From contig MHFY01000055.1 in the NCBI GenBank assembly GCA_001805375.1, positions 1,110 through 29,109 of the forward strand: a stretch of 28,000 nucleotides of DNA, given 5' to 3'. The position numbers and the translations under genes are program-made. Under the pieces are notes generated by a model. That model was not told the origin of the DNA and ran no database searches. It was given only the letters and a program-made list of their open reading frames with translations. This document shows, in pieces, positions 21,633 through 28,000 of this stretch. The DNA is from Omnitrophica WOR_2 bacterium GWA2_47_8. GTDB lineage: Bacteria > Omnitrophota > Gorgyraeia > Zapsychrales > GWA2-47-8. How positions within the stretch are numbered: position 1 is the stretch's first letter; every line of letters starts with the position of its first letter.

Positions 21633-24121
21633 CAAAAAGTTTTTTTATTTTCTGAATGCGTTGCCGGCTTTACACCGAATTTATCAAAGATAGCGACGAT
21701 CTCGTCAAACTCCAGGTCGCCTTTTTTGATCAATTCTTCGGCAAAATAACTAAGCAGGTCCTTATGTTGTGTCAATAATTCTGTGGTTTTCTTAAGGGAT
21801 GTTTGCAGGATCTCTTGCGTGTCCGTATCCAGGATCTCGCGTGTTTTCTCAGACATCTGGCCGTCATCGAGAGCTGAAAAGTCTCCGATGATCCCGGATC
21901 TTCCCATTCCCAAATTCCAGACCATCATGGAGGCAATGGACATAGCGCGGTAGAAATCCGACCCGGGCCCGCCGCCGACGCCGGAATGGGTCGAACCCAG
22001 CATAAGCTTCTCCGCGACATATCCACCGAGAGCGATTTGAATTTCGATCAACCAAAGTTCACGGTTCGGCGAATTGATAGCAAGCTCCTCAACGGGTCTG
22101 TTCCATATATATCCTAAGGCCCCTTTTCGTGCTCTTATTGTGGCTTTGATAACCTCGGAGCTGGGATGAAGGATATAGGCGAGAAGTGCGTGGCCGGATT
22201 CATGATAGGCGGTTTTTCTTAGTGATTTCTCAGTATGCTTTTCTCTGGAAAGAGCGCCGATGGAGATACGGTCATAGGCCAGCATGAGATCCTTATGGGT
22301 GATCGTATCGCGGTTGTCACGCATCGCCAGAAGGCCGGCTTCCCGGACAATGTTATCGATATCCGACGGCGTTGTCCCCACCGCGATCCTGGCCCACTTT
22401 TCCGGATTGACATCCGGGGCCGTGCTGACCTTCGAAAAGTAAAAGGCAAATAATTCCTTACGGTCTTCTGCCGTCGGGAGAGTGACATGTATCTTTCGCT
22501 CTAACCGGCCGGCCCGCAGGATGGCCGGGTCAAGTTCGTTTTCTTTGGCGTTGGTCGCGGCCAGGACAACAATATTGTTCTCGGTCTGCCTGAGGCCGTC
22601 CAGTTCGGTCAAAAATTGATTGATCGTCGCGTTATGGTCCATGATCCCGCCGAAACCTTTATCCGCCTGGCGGGGCCGGGCAAAAGAATCTATCTCATCG
22701 AGAAAAATGATGCATCCGCCTTCGGCCTTGGCGACCTTACGCGCTTCATCAAAAATACTTTTCATCCGCGCGGTCCCTGTCCCGATATACATGCCGACAA
22801 ATTCGCTCCCCGGAACGGATATGAAAGGGAACCCCGACGCGGTGGCCATGGCCTTGGCCAGATATGTTTTGCCGCAGCCCGGAGGGCCGAACATCACAAT
22901 GCCTTTGACGATCTTGCCGCCGATGGCTTTCAGGAGTTTTCTGTCTTTCAAAAGTTTTACGATCTCCCAGGCTTCTTCCTTAACATCGCTCATGCCGATA
23001 ACGTCTTCCCATTTCACGTTGACTTTGTCGCTTAAAATTTTGTTCTCGCCCATTTTTTCAACGGAAGAAATGACCCGGCTCAATCCCGCCTTAAGGTCTT
23101 CGCCGTTGATGACCTTTCGGTTATCTCTTAAGGCCAAGAGGCCGGCTTCTCTGACCATATTGTTGATGTCGGCCGGCGCGAACCACTGGGCTTTTTCCGC
23201 GAAATAAGGGATGTCGATCTTGCCGTCGGACTGCACTTTGGTCAAATAAAATTTCAGTAAAGCTTCGCGTTCTTTGGCGTTGGGTTTATCGATAAAAATT
23301 TTTCGGTCAAAACGGCCGGAGCGCATCAGGGCCGGGTCGAGATCGTTTTCATCGGCATTGGTCGCGGCAAAGACCACGATGTTGTTCTCTTTATGCCTTA
23401 ATCCGTCGAGTTCGGTCAAAAATTGATTGATGGTGGCGTTATGGGAGGTCGTTGCCCCGTATCCTTTTTCCATCTGGCGGGGCTGGGCAAAGGCATCGAT
23501 CTCATCGATAAAAATGATGCATCCGCCTTCCAGCTCAGCGACCTTGCGGGCCTTGCTGAATAAGGATTTGATGCGGGCGGCACCTTGGCCCATGAACATC
23601 GCCACAAATTCACTGCCGGAGGCGGTGAGCATCGGCAGGCCGCATTCGGTGGCCATGGCCTTGGCAAGATAGGTTTTACCGCATCCCGGCGGGCCCAAGA
23701 ACATGGTCCCCTTAACGATATTTCCGCCGATGGCCTTGACCAGCGTACGGTCTTTGAGTAATTTTACGATCTCCCAGGCTTCGCGTTTGGCTTCTTCCAT
23801 GCCGATCACATCCGCCCATTTGACATCCATTTTGGCGCCGTCGAGGCGTTTTTTGTTGAAACTGGCGACCGTGCCTCCGGACATGATGTAAAGCTGAAAG
23901 GCCATCATAATGATGATAGCCACGACCTGGGCGATAATGAACATCGGCAGGGTGGCGGCCATTTGTCCGGATAATTGCCGGCGCGTAAAGCTTTCTAAGG
24001 CGTAATAATTTACAGTCGAAACGTAGATGTACCAAATAGTCCCCATAATGGCCAGGGTTATGAGGGTAATGGTGAGGATCTGCAGCCAGTAAATACGGAA
24101 GAAAATGATGAGTTTCTTCAT
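21632..24121 (-). CDS. FtsH-like membrane protease with two tandem AAA+ domains
   Basis: An 829-aa protein. Two N-terminal membrane helices (about 5-33 and 60-80) enclose a periplasmic stretch of only about 25 residues, shorter than the FtsH periplasmic domain. Then come two AAA+ modules. D1 has Walker A GPPGCGKT (143-150), pore motif FMG, Walker B IIFIDEID and arginine fingers in RSGRFDR. D2 has GPPGCGKT (412-419), pore motif YIG, IIFLDEID and RAGRLER. The C-terminus is an M41 zinc peptidase with HESGH (640-644) and a third-ligand candidate D722 (GPGSDF). Ordinary FtsH has one AAA+ module and about 620-680 residues. D1 and D2 are so alike that a tandem internal duplication is likely. The ATG at 24121 was preferred over 24175 because an extended -10 lies between them. 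The lipoprotein gene follows with a 1-base overlap. Confidence 0.9.
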   Translation of the reverse strand: MKKLIIFFRIYWLQILTITLITLAIMGTIWYIYVSTVNYYALESFTRRQLSGQMAATLPMFIIAQVVAIIIMMAFQLYIMSGGTVASFNKKRLDGAKMDVKWADVIGMEEAKREAWEIVKLLKDRTLVKAIGGNIVKGTMFLGPPGCGKTYLAKAMATECGLPMLTASGSEFVAMFMGQGAARIKSLFSKARKVAELEGGCIIFIDEIDAFAQPRQMEKGYGATTSHNATINQFLTELDGLRHKENNIVVFAATNADENDLDPALMRSGRFDRKIFIDKPNAKEREALLKFYLTKVQSDGKIDIPYFAEKAQWFAPADINNMVREAGLLALRDNRKVINGEDLKAGLSRVISSVEKMGENKILSDKVNVKWEDVIGMSDVKEEAWEIVKLLKDRKLLKAIGGKIVKGIVMFGPPGCGKTYLAKAMATASGFPFISVPGSEFVGMYIGTGTARMKSIFDEARKVAKAEGGCIIFLDEIDSFARPRQADKGFGGIMDHNATINQFLTELDGLRQTENNIVVLAATNAKENELDPAILRAGRLERKIHVTLPTAEDRKELFAFYFSKVSTAPDVNPEKWARIAVGTTPSDIDNIVREAGLLAMRDNRDTITHKDLMLAYDRISIGALSREKHTEKSLRKTAYHESGHALLAYILHPSSEVIKATIRARKGALGYIWNRPVEELAINSPNRELWLIEIQIALGGYVAEKLMLGSTHSGVGGGPGSDFYRAMSIASMMVWNLGMGRSGIIGDFSALDDGQMSEKTREILDTDTQEILQTSLKKTTELLTQHKDLLSYFAEELIKKGDLEFDEIVAIFDKFGVKPATHSENKKTF

Positions 24122-24127
24122 AGCAAA

Positions 24128-24136
24128 AGTATAGCA
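24128..24136 (-). promoter_or_regulatory. Extended -10 for the ftsH-like gene
   Basis: On the minus strand TGCTATACT (TATACT at 24133-24128) ends 6 nt before the ATG at 24121, so transcription would start at the A of the start codon. There is no Shine-Dalgarno. This is the same spacing as at 16799-16814. Confidence 0.45.
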
Positions 24137-24193
24137 TATTGCCTTTATTTGAACAGGAAACAAAATAAATTTCATCCCAACCTGAAGAACTGC

Positions 24194-24222
24194 TTGACTT
24201 TAAAATCGAACTGTGATAACTT
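24194..24222 (+). promoter_or_regulatory. Promoter for eno
   Basis: TTGACT (24194-24199), a 17-nt spacer ending TGA, then TAACTT (24217-24222): good -35 and extended -10, weak hexamer. The start near 24229 gives a leader of about 97 nt that contains the CGTTTCACG hairpin. It is divergent from the ftsH-like promoter, about 60 nt away. Confidence 0.5.
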
Positions 24223-24244
24223 TGACCATAAACTTTTTAGTGAA

Positions 24245-24303
24245 TCGTCGTTCGTGAAGCGTCTTTCGTCTTTACGTTTCACGTTTCACGAGCGACGAAC
24301 GAC
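24245..24303 (+). repeat. Inverted word-repeat element, CGTTTCACG family, copy 2
   Basis: Left arm TCGTCGTTCGTGAAGCGT (24245-24262); right arm ACGTTTCACGAGCGACGA (24281-24298), pairing over all 18 positions if two G-T wobbles are allowed. ACGTTTC is repeated in tandem at 24274-24287. It lies in the presumed eno leader, between divergent ftsH-like and eno genes. Confidence 0.78.
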
Positions 24304-24325
24304 AATTTTTATAAAGGAAATAGTG

Positions 24326-25597
24326 ATGTCTAAGATCAAGCAAGTTAAAGCCCGCCAGATCATCGATTCCCGGGGTAATCCCACCATAGAAGTTGATGTC
24401 ATCCTGTCATCCGGCGTTTTAGGCCGGGCCGCGGTCCCATCCGGCGCGTCAACCGGCGAACACGAGGCCATTGAGCTTCGTGATGGCGACAAATCAAAAT
24501 ATATGGGTAAGGGCGTTTTAAAGGCGGTCGGCAACGTCAATACCGTCATTGCCAAGGCCATCAAAGGCAAAGAAGCGGATTTCAAAAAGATCGATAAGCT
24601 CGTTATTGAATTGGACGGGACAGAGAATAAGGGGAAATTAGGCGCCAACGCGATCCTGGGTGTTTCACTCGCGGTCGCCAAAGCCGCCGCGAATCAGAAA
24701 AAAGTCCCTTTGTATAAATATTTAGGCGGAACAAAGGCAAGGATCCTGCCCGTGCCGTTAATGAACATCATAAACGGCGGCGTGCACGCGGACAATAATT
24801 TGGATGTCCAGGAATTCATGATCGCCCCCATCGGCGCGCCCACGTTCAGTGAAGCGCTGCGCATGGCCTGCGAGGTGTTCCACACATTAAAGAAGATCTT
24901 ACACGACCGTGACCTGGCCACTTCCGTCGGAGATGAAGGCGGTTTCGCGCCCAACCTGCGATCCAACGAAGAAGGCATCGGCGTTATCATTGAGGCCATC
25001 GAAAAGGCCGGTTATAAACCGGGAAAAGATATCTTTATCGCTTTGGACGCGGCCGCGTCATCATTTTACGAAAACGGAAAATACAGCTATAATGGAAAAG
25101 ACCTGACAGCCGAAGAAATGGTCAGTGTCTACAGCGACATGGTCAGCAAATATCCGGTCGTCTCGATCGAAGACGGTTTAGATGAAAACGATTGGAATGG
25201 CTGGAAGAAATTAACGCAAGTCCTGGGAAATAAAGTTCAGTTAGTCGGCGACGATATATTTGTGACCAATGTTAAACTTTTACAGGAAGGTATCAAACAG
25301 GGCGTTGCCAATTCGATCTTAGTGAAGGTCAATCAGATCGGCAGTTTATCCGAGACATTAGCGGCTATTAATTTAGCCAGGAAGAATAAATATACCTCGA
25401 TCATGTCACATCGTTCCGGCGAGACCGAAGATACCACGATCAGCCATTTAGTCGTTGCCACCAATATCGGACAGATCAAGACAGGTTCTTTATCACGCAC
25501 CGACCGTTTGGCGAAATATAACGAGCTGTTGAGGATCGAGGAAGAGTTAGGCAGTAAGGCGGTGTATGCCGGCCCGTTATTTAGGAAAATCTGGTAA
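24326..25597 (+). CDS. eno: Enolase
   Basis: Enolase interconverts 2-phosphoglycerate and phosphoenolpyruvate in glycolysis and gluconeogenesis, and joins the RNA degradosome in some bacteria. The 423-aa protein begins MSKIKQVKARQIIDSRGNPT and has GASTGEHEAIELRD, HADNNLDVQEFMI, SVGDEGGFAPN, the metal ligands in IEDGLDENDW and LVGDDIFVTN, and the signature SHRSGETEDTTI. The start at ATG 24326 is supported by AAAGGA 7 nt upstream and by homology; the frame is open 59 codons further upstream but that part crosses the repeat and is not protein-like. ftsB follows after a 166-nt gap, an order also seen in Proteobacteria. Confidence 0.98.
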   Translation: MSKIKQVKARQIIDSRGNPTIEVDVILSSGVLGRAAVPSGASTGEHEAIELRDGDKSKYMGKGVLKAVGNVNTVIAKAIKGKEADFKKIDKLVIELDGTENKGKLGANAILGVSLAVAKAAANQKKVPLYKYLGGTKARILPVPLMNIINGGVHADNNLDVQEFMIAPIGAPTFSEALRMACEVFHTLKKILHDRDLATSVGDEGGFAPNLRSNEEGIGVIIEAIEKAGYKPGKDIFIALDAAASSFYENGKYSYNGKDLTAEEMVSVYSDMVSKYPVVSIEDGLDENDWNGWKKLTQVLGNKVQLVGDDIFVTNVKLLQEGIKQGVANSILVKVNQIGSLSETLAAINLARKNKYTSIMSHRSGETEDTTISHLVVATNIGQIKTGSLSRTDRLAKYNELLRIEEELGSKAVYAGPLFRKIW

Positions 25598-25603
25598 GAT
25601 TTT

Positions 25604-25656
25604 CGCTCGGGCCAAATCCCAGCGAGTGCTGAACGAAGTGAAGCCGAGCGCGGGAT
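25604..25656 (+). repeat. Interleaved inverted repeats after eno
   Basis: CGCTCGG (25604-25610) pairs with CCGAGCG (25644-25650), and ATCCC (25616-25620) with GGGAT (25652-25656). The two pairings interleave, an H-type pseudoknot arrangement, although the second stem is short. It begins 6 nt after the eno stop. The rest of the eno-ftsB gap is the GGTAAGG element. Confidence 0.35.
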
Positions 25657-25687
25657 GCGGGACCGCTGTGGGGGAAGATATATTGAT

Positions 25688-25757
25688 TTAGGGCTAAGAG
25701 GTAAGGGGTAAGCGGTAGGTTTTACTTAACCCTTAGCCCATATCCCTTGCCCCTATC
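25688..25757 (+). repeat. Inverted word-repeat element, GGTAAGG family
   Basis: Left arm words TTAGGGCTAAG, AGGTAAGGGGTAAG, CGGTAGG (25688-25719); right arm words ACTTAACCCTTAGCCC, ATATCCC, TTGCCCCTATC (25724-25757). The arms are imperfect reverse complements. It lies between eno and the ftsB-like gene, ending 6 nt before that ATG. This is the only member of its family in the window. Confidence 0.72.
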
Positions 25758-25763
25758 AAGATT

Positions 25764-26051
25764 ATGATAAGAAATGCCCTCTGGTTATTCATTTTTTCGA
25801 TCGTTGTTTTGATCATGTTCCTGCCGTCGTACACGCAGATGCAGGACTTGCGGCAGAAGAATTTGACGTTAAAGAAACAGATCATCGCCTTAAAGGCAAA
25901 GAACAAACAGCTTAAAGAAGAGCGCGTACTTTTGGAACAGGACCCGGTATATTTGGAAAAGGTCGGCCGCGAGAAAATGGGATTGATCAAAGAAGGCGAG
26001 TATATTTTAGAGTTAGTGCCGGCGAAACAGCCGCCGAAGGAAAAACAATAG
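25764..26051 (+). CDS. ftsB: FtsB/DivIC-like septum formation protein
   Basis: A 95-aa bitopic protein: a short cytoplasmic start, one hydrophobic helix (residues ~4-22), then a coiled coil (QMQDLRQKNLTLKKQIIALK and on to about 60) and the family's C-terminal box (DPVYLEKVGREKMGLIKEGE). FtsB/DivIC joins FtsL and FtsQ in the divisome and helps activate septal peptidoglycan synthesis. Position after eno supports FtsB. No clear Shine-Dalgarno is seen; a word-repeat element ends 6 nt before the ATG. The tail is lysine- and proline-rich (AKQPPKEKQ). The family is short and low in complexity, so DivIC and FtsB cannot be separated by eye. Confidence 0.85.
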   Translation: MIRNALWLFIFSIVVLIMFLPSYTQMQDLRQKNLTLKKQIIALKAKNKQLKEERVLLEQDPVYLEKVGREKMGLIKEGEYILELVPAKQPPKEKQ

Positions 26052-26060
26052 ATTTTGCAA

Positions 26061-26105
26061 TTGAATTCCCGCAGTCTTCGCTTCGCTCAGGTTTGCGGGA
26101 ATCAA
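26061..26105 (+). repeat. Hairpin upstream of the CATAASTTATG element
   Basis: TTGAATTCCCGCA (26061-26073) and TGCGGGAATCAA (26094-26105) pair with one bulged base and a 20-nt loop. Together with the next hairpin it makes an 80-nt double hairpin right before the initiator tRNA, in the same order as at 12824-12913. Confidence 0.55.
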
Positions 26106-26147
26106 TTCGCACGCATAAGTTATGTTCCATAACTTATGTGCTCATTG
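26103..26147 (+). repeat. CATAASTTATG hairpin family, copy 2
   Basis: CGCATAAGTTATG (26112-26124 region) pairs with CATAACTTATGTG (26128-26140), one G-T wobble. The flanks AATTCGC and GCTCATTGA are the same as in copy 1 (12866-12919), while the central pair is G-C here and C-G there. The loop is shorter (3 against 14 nt). It ends 3 nt before the initiator tRNA. Confidence 0.75.
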
Positions 26148-26149
26148 AT

Positions 26150-26226
<77 letters not shown>

Positions 26227-26233
26227 AATCACC

Positions 26234-26263
26234 AAATGCCCAGCCGTATGGCTGGGCATTTTT
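26234..26263 (+). terminator. Rho-independent terminator of tRNA-fMet
   Basis: AATGCCCAGCC, loop GTAT, GGCTGGGCATT followed by TTT: an 11-bp stem with a T run. An outer CACCAAAT/ATTTGGTG extends it. Confidence 0.9.
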
Positions 26264-26324
26264 ATTTGGTGATGCAGTCCCTGCGTTTACCTTTATTTAG
26301 AAAAAGCGCAGGGGCAAGCTAATT

Positions 26325-26355
26325 AAAAGCCCGGTCGTATGACTAGGCTTTTTTT
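26325..26355 (+). terminator. Second, degenerate terminator
   Basis: AAAAGCC...GGCTTTTTTT with loop GTAT and a mismatched upper stem (CGGTC/GACTA). Its loop, stem order and the following TTATTT match the terminator at 26234-26263, so it is probably a diverged duplicate. Between them a stem CCCTGCG (26279-26285)/CGCAGGG (26307-26313) is also present. Confidence 0.6.
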
Positions 26356-26395
26356 ATTTCTATTATTAGAGAAAATGAGTGTCTGTAGCCAAAAT

Positions 26396-26430
26396 AAAAC
26401 CCTGTTTCTCTCATCGAGAAACAGGGTTTT
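26396..26430 (-). terminator. Strong terminator of the GPH symporter gene
   Basis: A perfect 15-bp stem, AAAACCCTGTTTCTC with GAGAAACAGGGTTTT and a 5-nt loop. On the minus strand it lies 24 nt after the symporter stop and ends in a T-rich run. It could also stop read-through from the + strand. Confidence 0.88.
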
Positions 26431-26454
26431 AGCTGCCTTCGCAATGTAAAATTC

Positions 26455-27969
26455 TTATGCTTTTTCTCGCCTGTCTTCGCTGCGCCTTTCCTCGGCTCGC
26501 CTTTCCTCCGATCGTCTTTCTTCTTTTCGTCTTTCTTCCCGCCGCCTTTCGACCTGCCCGCGGATGTCATAGGCCCTGGTCTCCGAAATGTCAAAGGTCG
26601 CAATAATGTAGATCGCGATCAAAGTGGTCACGATCGGGATGCCGATATCACAGAGCCGCATCAATAGTAAAGCCTGCGGTGATTGGTTGGCGCCGAGTTC
26701 AACATTAAAACCGGTCCAAACGAGGAGGACCCCGGCGAGGATCGATGCGCCGGCCATTCCCAGTTTTTGTATCCACCAGTAAATGCCGCTGAACATGCCT
26801 TCCCGGCGGGTGCCGGTTTGCAGTTCGTCCAGGTCGCAGACATCGGCGACCATCGAAGGGACCATGGTGAAAAGCGCTCCCAGGTGGAACGCCAGGAAGG
26901 GAGCCGCGATCAAGAGTAAATAAGGATGCTGAGGGTTATAGCCGATCCATTTTAAACCGTAGCCGATGATCGCCAGGACCATGGTGATCAAAAATGTTTT
27001 ACGCTTTCCGATCTTAGTGGAGATCCATGTGGTCAGGGAAATAGCCGCGAGAGTGCAGATGGAACTGAACGTCCCGAAATAACCAAGCAATGTGCCGCCC
27101 TTTCCCCAATCGCCGCCGTATACATAGTAGACAATAACATACAGCGTAAAAGCGGAAGCGAGCATGAATCCGTTAAAGATCAGGAATGTTACCGCAATGA
27201 GTTTGACATAGGGGATGCACTTGAAGGATGTGGCGCAATTACTCCAAAGGTCTTTGATGATATTGGCATAGCCTTTTTCTTTATCGTTAGCTTTCGGTAA
27301 GTTGCCGAAAAGTTCCTTGTTGAAAATGGCCGGTAAAATACCGCCCACCAGGATAAATACCCCGACGATAATGGCGAGCGACCGGGCCCCATGGACAATA
27401 TCCGTGAACATGGTCTTATCGTTCATGATCTTGAAGAACCATGGCGCGACAAGCCAGGCAATCTGGGCGAAAAAGTTGCTGAACCCCTGCAGCCGGGTCC
27501 GCTCATGATAATCCGGGGTCATTTCGTACCCCAGTGCGATCCAGGGGATCGAATAACAGGCAAAGGCAACGACAAAGAGGCATTGGATCACTAAGAAATA
27601 CCAAAAGTAGAAACCTTCGGCTTGTCCCTTATAGAGCTGGAACAGCAAGGCGAATAAAAAGCCCGACGAAATGGCGCCAAAAAAGATCCAGGGCCTGCGG
27701 CGCCCAAAACGGGTGCGGGTATTATCGGAACTGTAACCGATCAAAGGATCGGAAAAGGCATCGACAAGGCGGGGAATGGCTCCCAGGACGCCGACCAAAG
27801 CGGGGCTCATGCCCAGCCCGAGGTTTAAAACAATGACGAGGTTACTGATCGCGGCGGCCTGGAATTGATTGACCAGTGACCCTATACTGTATGCGGCTTT
27901 TTGAAAAAATGAAATGCGGTCTGCGCTGGCGGTCGTATGGTGGGTCGACGGGTCCTTTGTTTGTTCCAT
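26455..27969 (-). CDS. GPH-family sugar:cation symporter (MelB-like) with RRxEE tail
   Basis: A 504-aa major facilitator of the glycoside-pentoside-hexuronide group. Landmarks: PRLVDAFSDPLIGYSSDNTRTRFGRRRPWI (shortened here as landmarks at about 66-95; the D-P-L-I-G and RFGRRRPW blocks are the key parts), a second-half GKRKTFLITM loop, and MVPSMVADVCDLDELQTGTRREGMFSG at about 365-391, typical of MelB relatives. About twelve membrane helices are visible. It imports a sugar with H+ or Na+; the sugar is unknown. Residues 473-504 form six near-identical charged pentapeptides (EERRK, EERRS, EERRA). GGAGG lies 5 nt before the ATG and a strong terminator follows. It is the first gene of a - strand unit whose upstream region is cut by the window edge. 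Confidence 0.85.
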   Translation of the reverse strand: MEQTKDPSTHHTTASADRISFFQKAAYSIGSLVNQFQAAAISNLVIVLNLGLGMSPALVGVLGAIPRLVDAFSDPLIGYSSDNTRTRFGRRRPWIFFGAISSGFLFALLFQLYKGQAEGFYFWYFLVIQCLFVVAFACYSIPWIALGYEMTPDYHERTRLQGFSNFFAQIAWLVAPWFFKIMNDKTMFTDIVHGARSLAIIVGVFILVGGILPAIFNKELFGNLPKANDKEKGYANIIKDLWSNCATSFKCIPYVKLIAVTFLIFNGFMLASAFTLYVIVYYVYGGDWGKGGTLLGYFGTFSSICTLAAISLTTWISTKIGKRKTFLITMVLAIIGYGLKWIGYNPQHPYLLLIAAPFLAFHLGALFTMVPSMVADVCDLDELQTGTRREGMFSGIYWWIQKLGMAGASILAGVLLVWTGFNVELGANQSPQALLLMRLCDIGIPIVTTLIAIYIIATFDISETRAYDIRGQVERRREERRKEERRSEERRAEERRSEDRREKA

Positions 27970-28000
27970 TCATGCCTCCATGTTAATATTTTTTCTAAAG

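Noticed and set aside
24121..24175. ATG at 24175 as the start of the ftsH-like gene
   Set aside because: The extra 18 residues are not FtsH-like and an extended -10 lies inside them; still possible, so confidence in the start is moderate.
24149..24325. N-terminal extension of enolase from 24149
   Set aside because: It crosses the promoter and the word-repeat hairpin and has no homology to enolase; the ATG at 24326 has a good ribosome binding site.

Overview
The window looks like chromosomal DNA from an uncultured Gram-negative bacterium, most probably Omnitrophota (former OP3) or a close relative. This is inferred from gene content and layout, not from a database search. Support comes from outer-membrane biogenesis genes (bamD, lptE, an lpxL-like acyltransferase, lnt), a DUF3568-type lipoprotein, a TMTC/GT-C glycosyltransferase with TPRs, mid-range GC, and very compact forms of housekeeping proteins (HolA 216 aa, UvrC 417 aa).

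Layout: (1) 1-2465 + strand: a ComEC-like 3' end, then bamD, lptE and holA, converging on rpsT (- strand). (2) 2797-8033 +: murJ-uvrC, a PilT-like ATPase, and prfB, whose in-frame TGA is bypassed by the classical RF2 +1 frameshift. (3) 8097-12688 +: secA-lnt. (4) 12689-16141 +: a hairpin-rich leader, a membrane-anchored receiver protein, a cluster of lpxL-like acyltransferase, small membrane protein and HAD phosphatase, a 27-codon basic peptide, and a DUF3568 lipoprotein. (5) 16142-16813: a tRNA island (tRNA-Phe, tRNA-Thr) with a consensus promoter, a broken tRNA-Phe copy and three double-hairpin elements. (6) 16814-20697 +: TMTC/TPR protein, MFS transporter, purN. (7) 20754-24121 -: a lipoprotein coupled to an FtsH-like protease with two AAA+ domains. 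(8) 24326-26226 +: eno, ftsB-like, initiator tRNA. (9) 26455-27969 -: a GPH-type sugar symporter.

The most unusual content is non-coding. At least seven gaps hold inverted repeats whose arms are built from repeated 7-8 nt words, in four word families (ATATCAGA, CACTAGA, CGTTTCA, GGTAAGG). Two of these supply the stop codon of the upstream gene. A second class, about 73-80 nt and made of two adjacent hairpins, clusters at tRNA genes. One copy sits inside the D-loop of a truncated tRNA-Phe duplicate. Another hairpin family occurs twice with compensatory base changes.

Promoters recognisable by eye share an extended -10 (TGn plus a TATAAT-like hexamer), some with a 17-nt-spaced TTGACA-like -35. 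At three genes (lpxL-like, TMTC/TPR, ftsH-like) the -10 lies only 6-7 nt before the ATG, which predicts leaderless mRNAs. The strongest protein-level finding is the tandem-AAA FtsH. Next are a PilT-like ATPase without the Walker B glutamate and a receiver domain fused to a four-helix membrane module.
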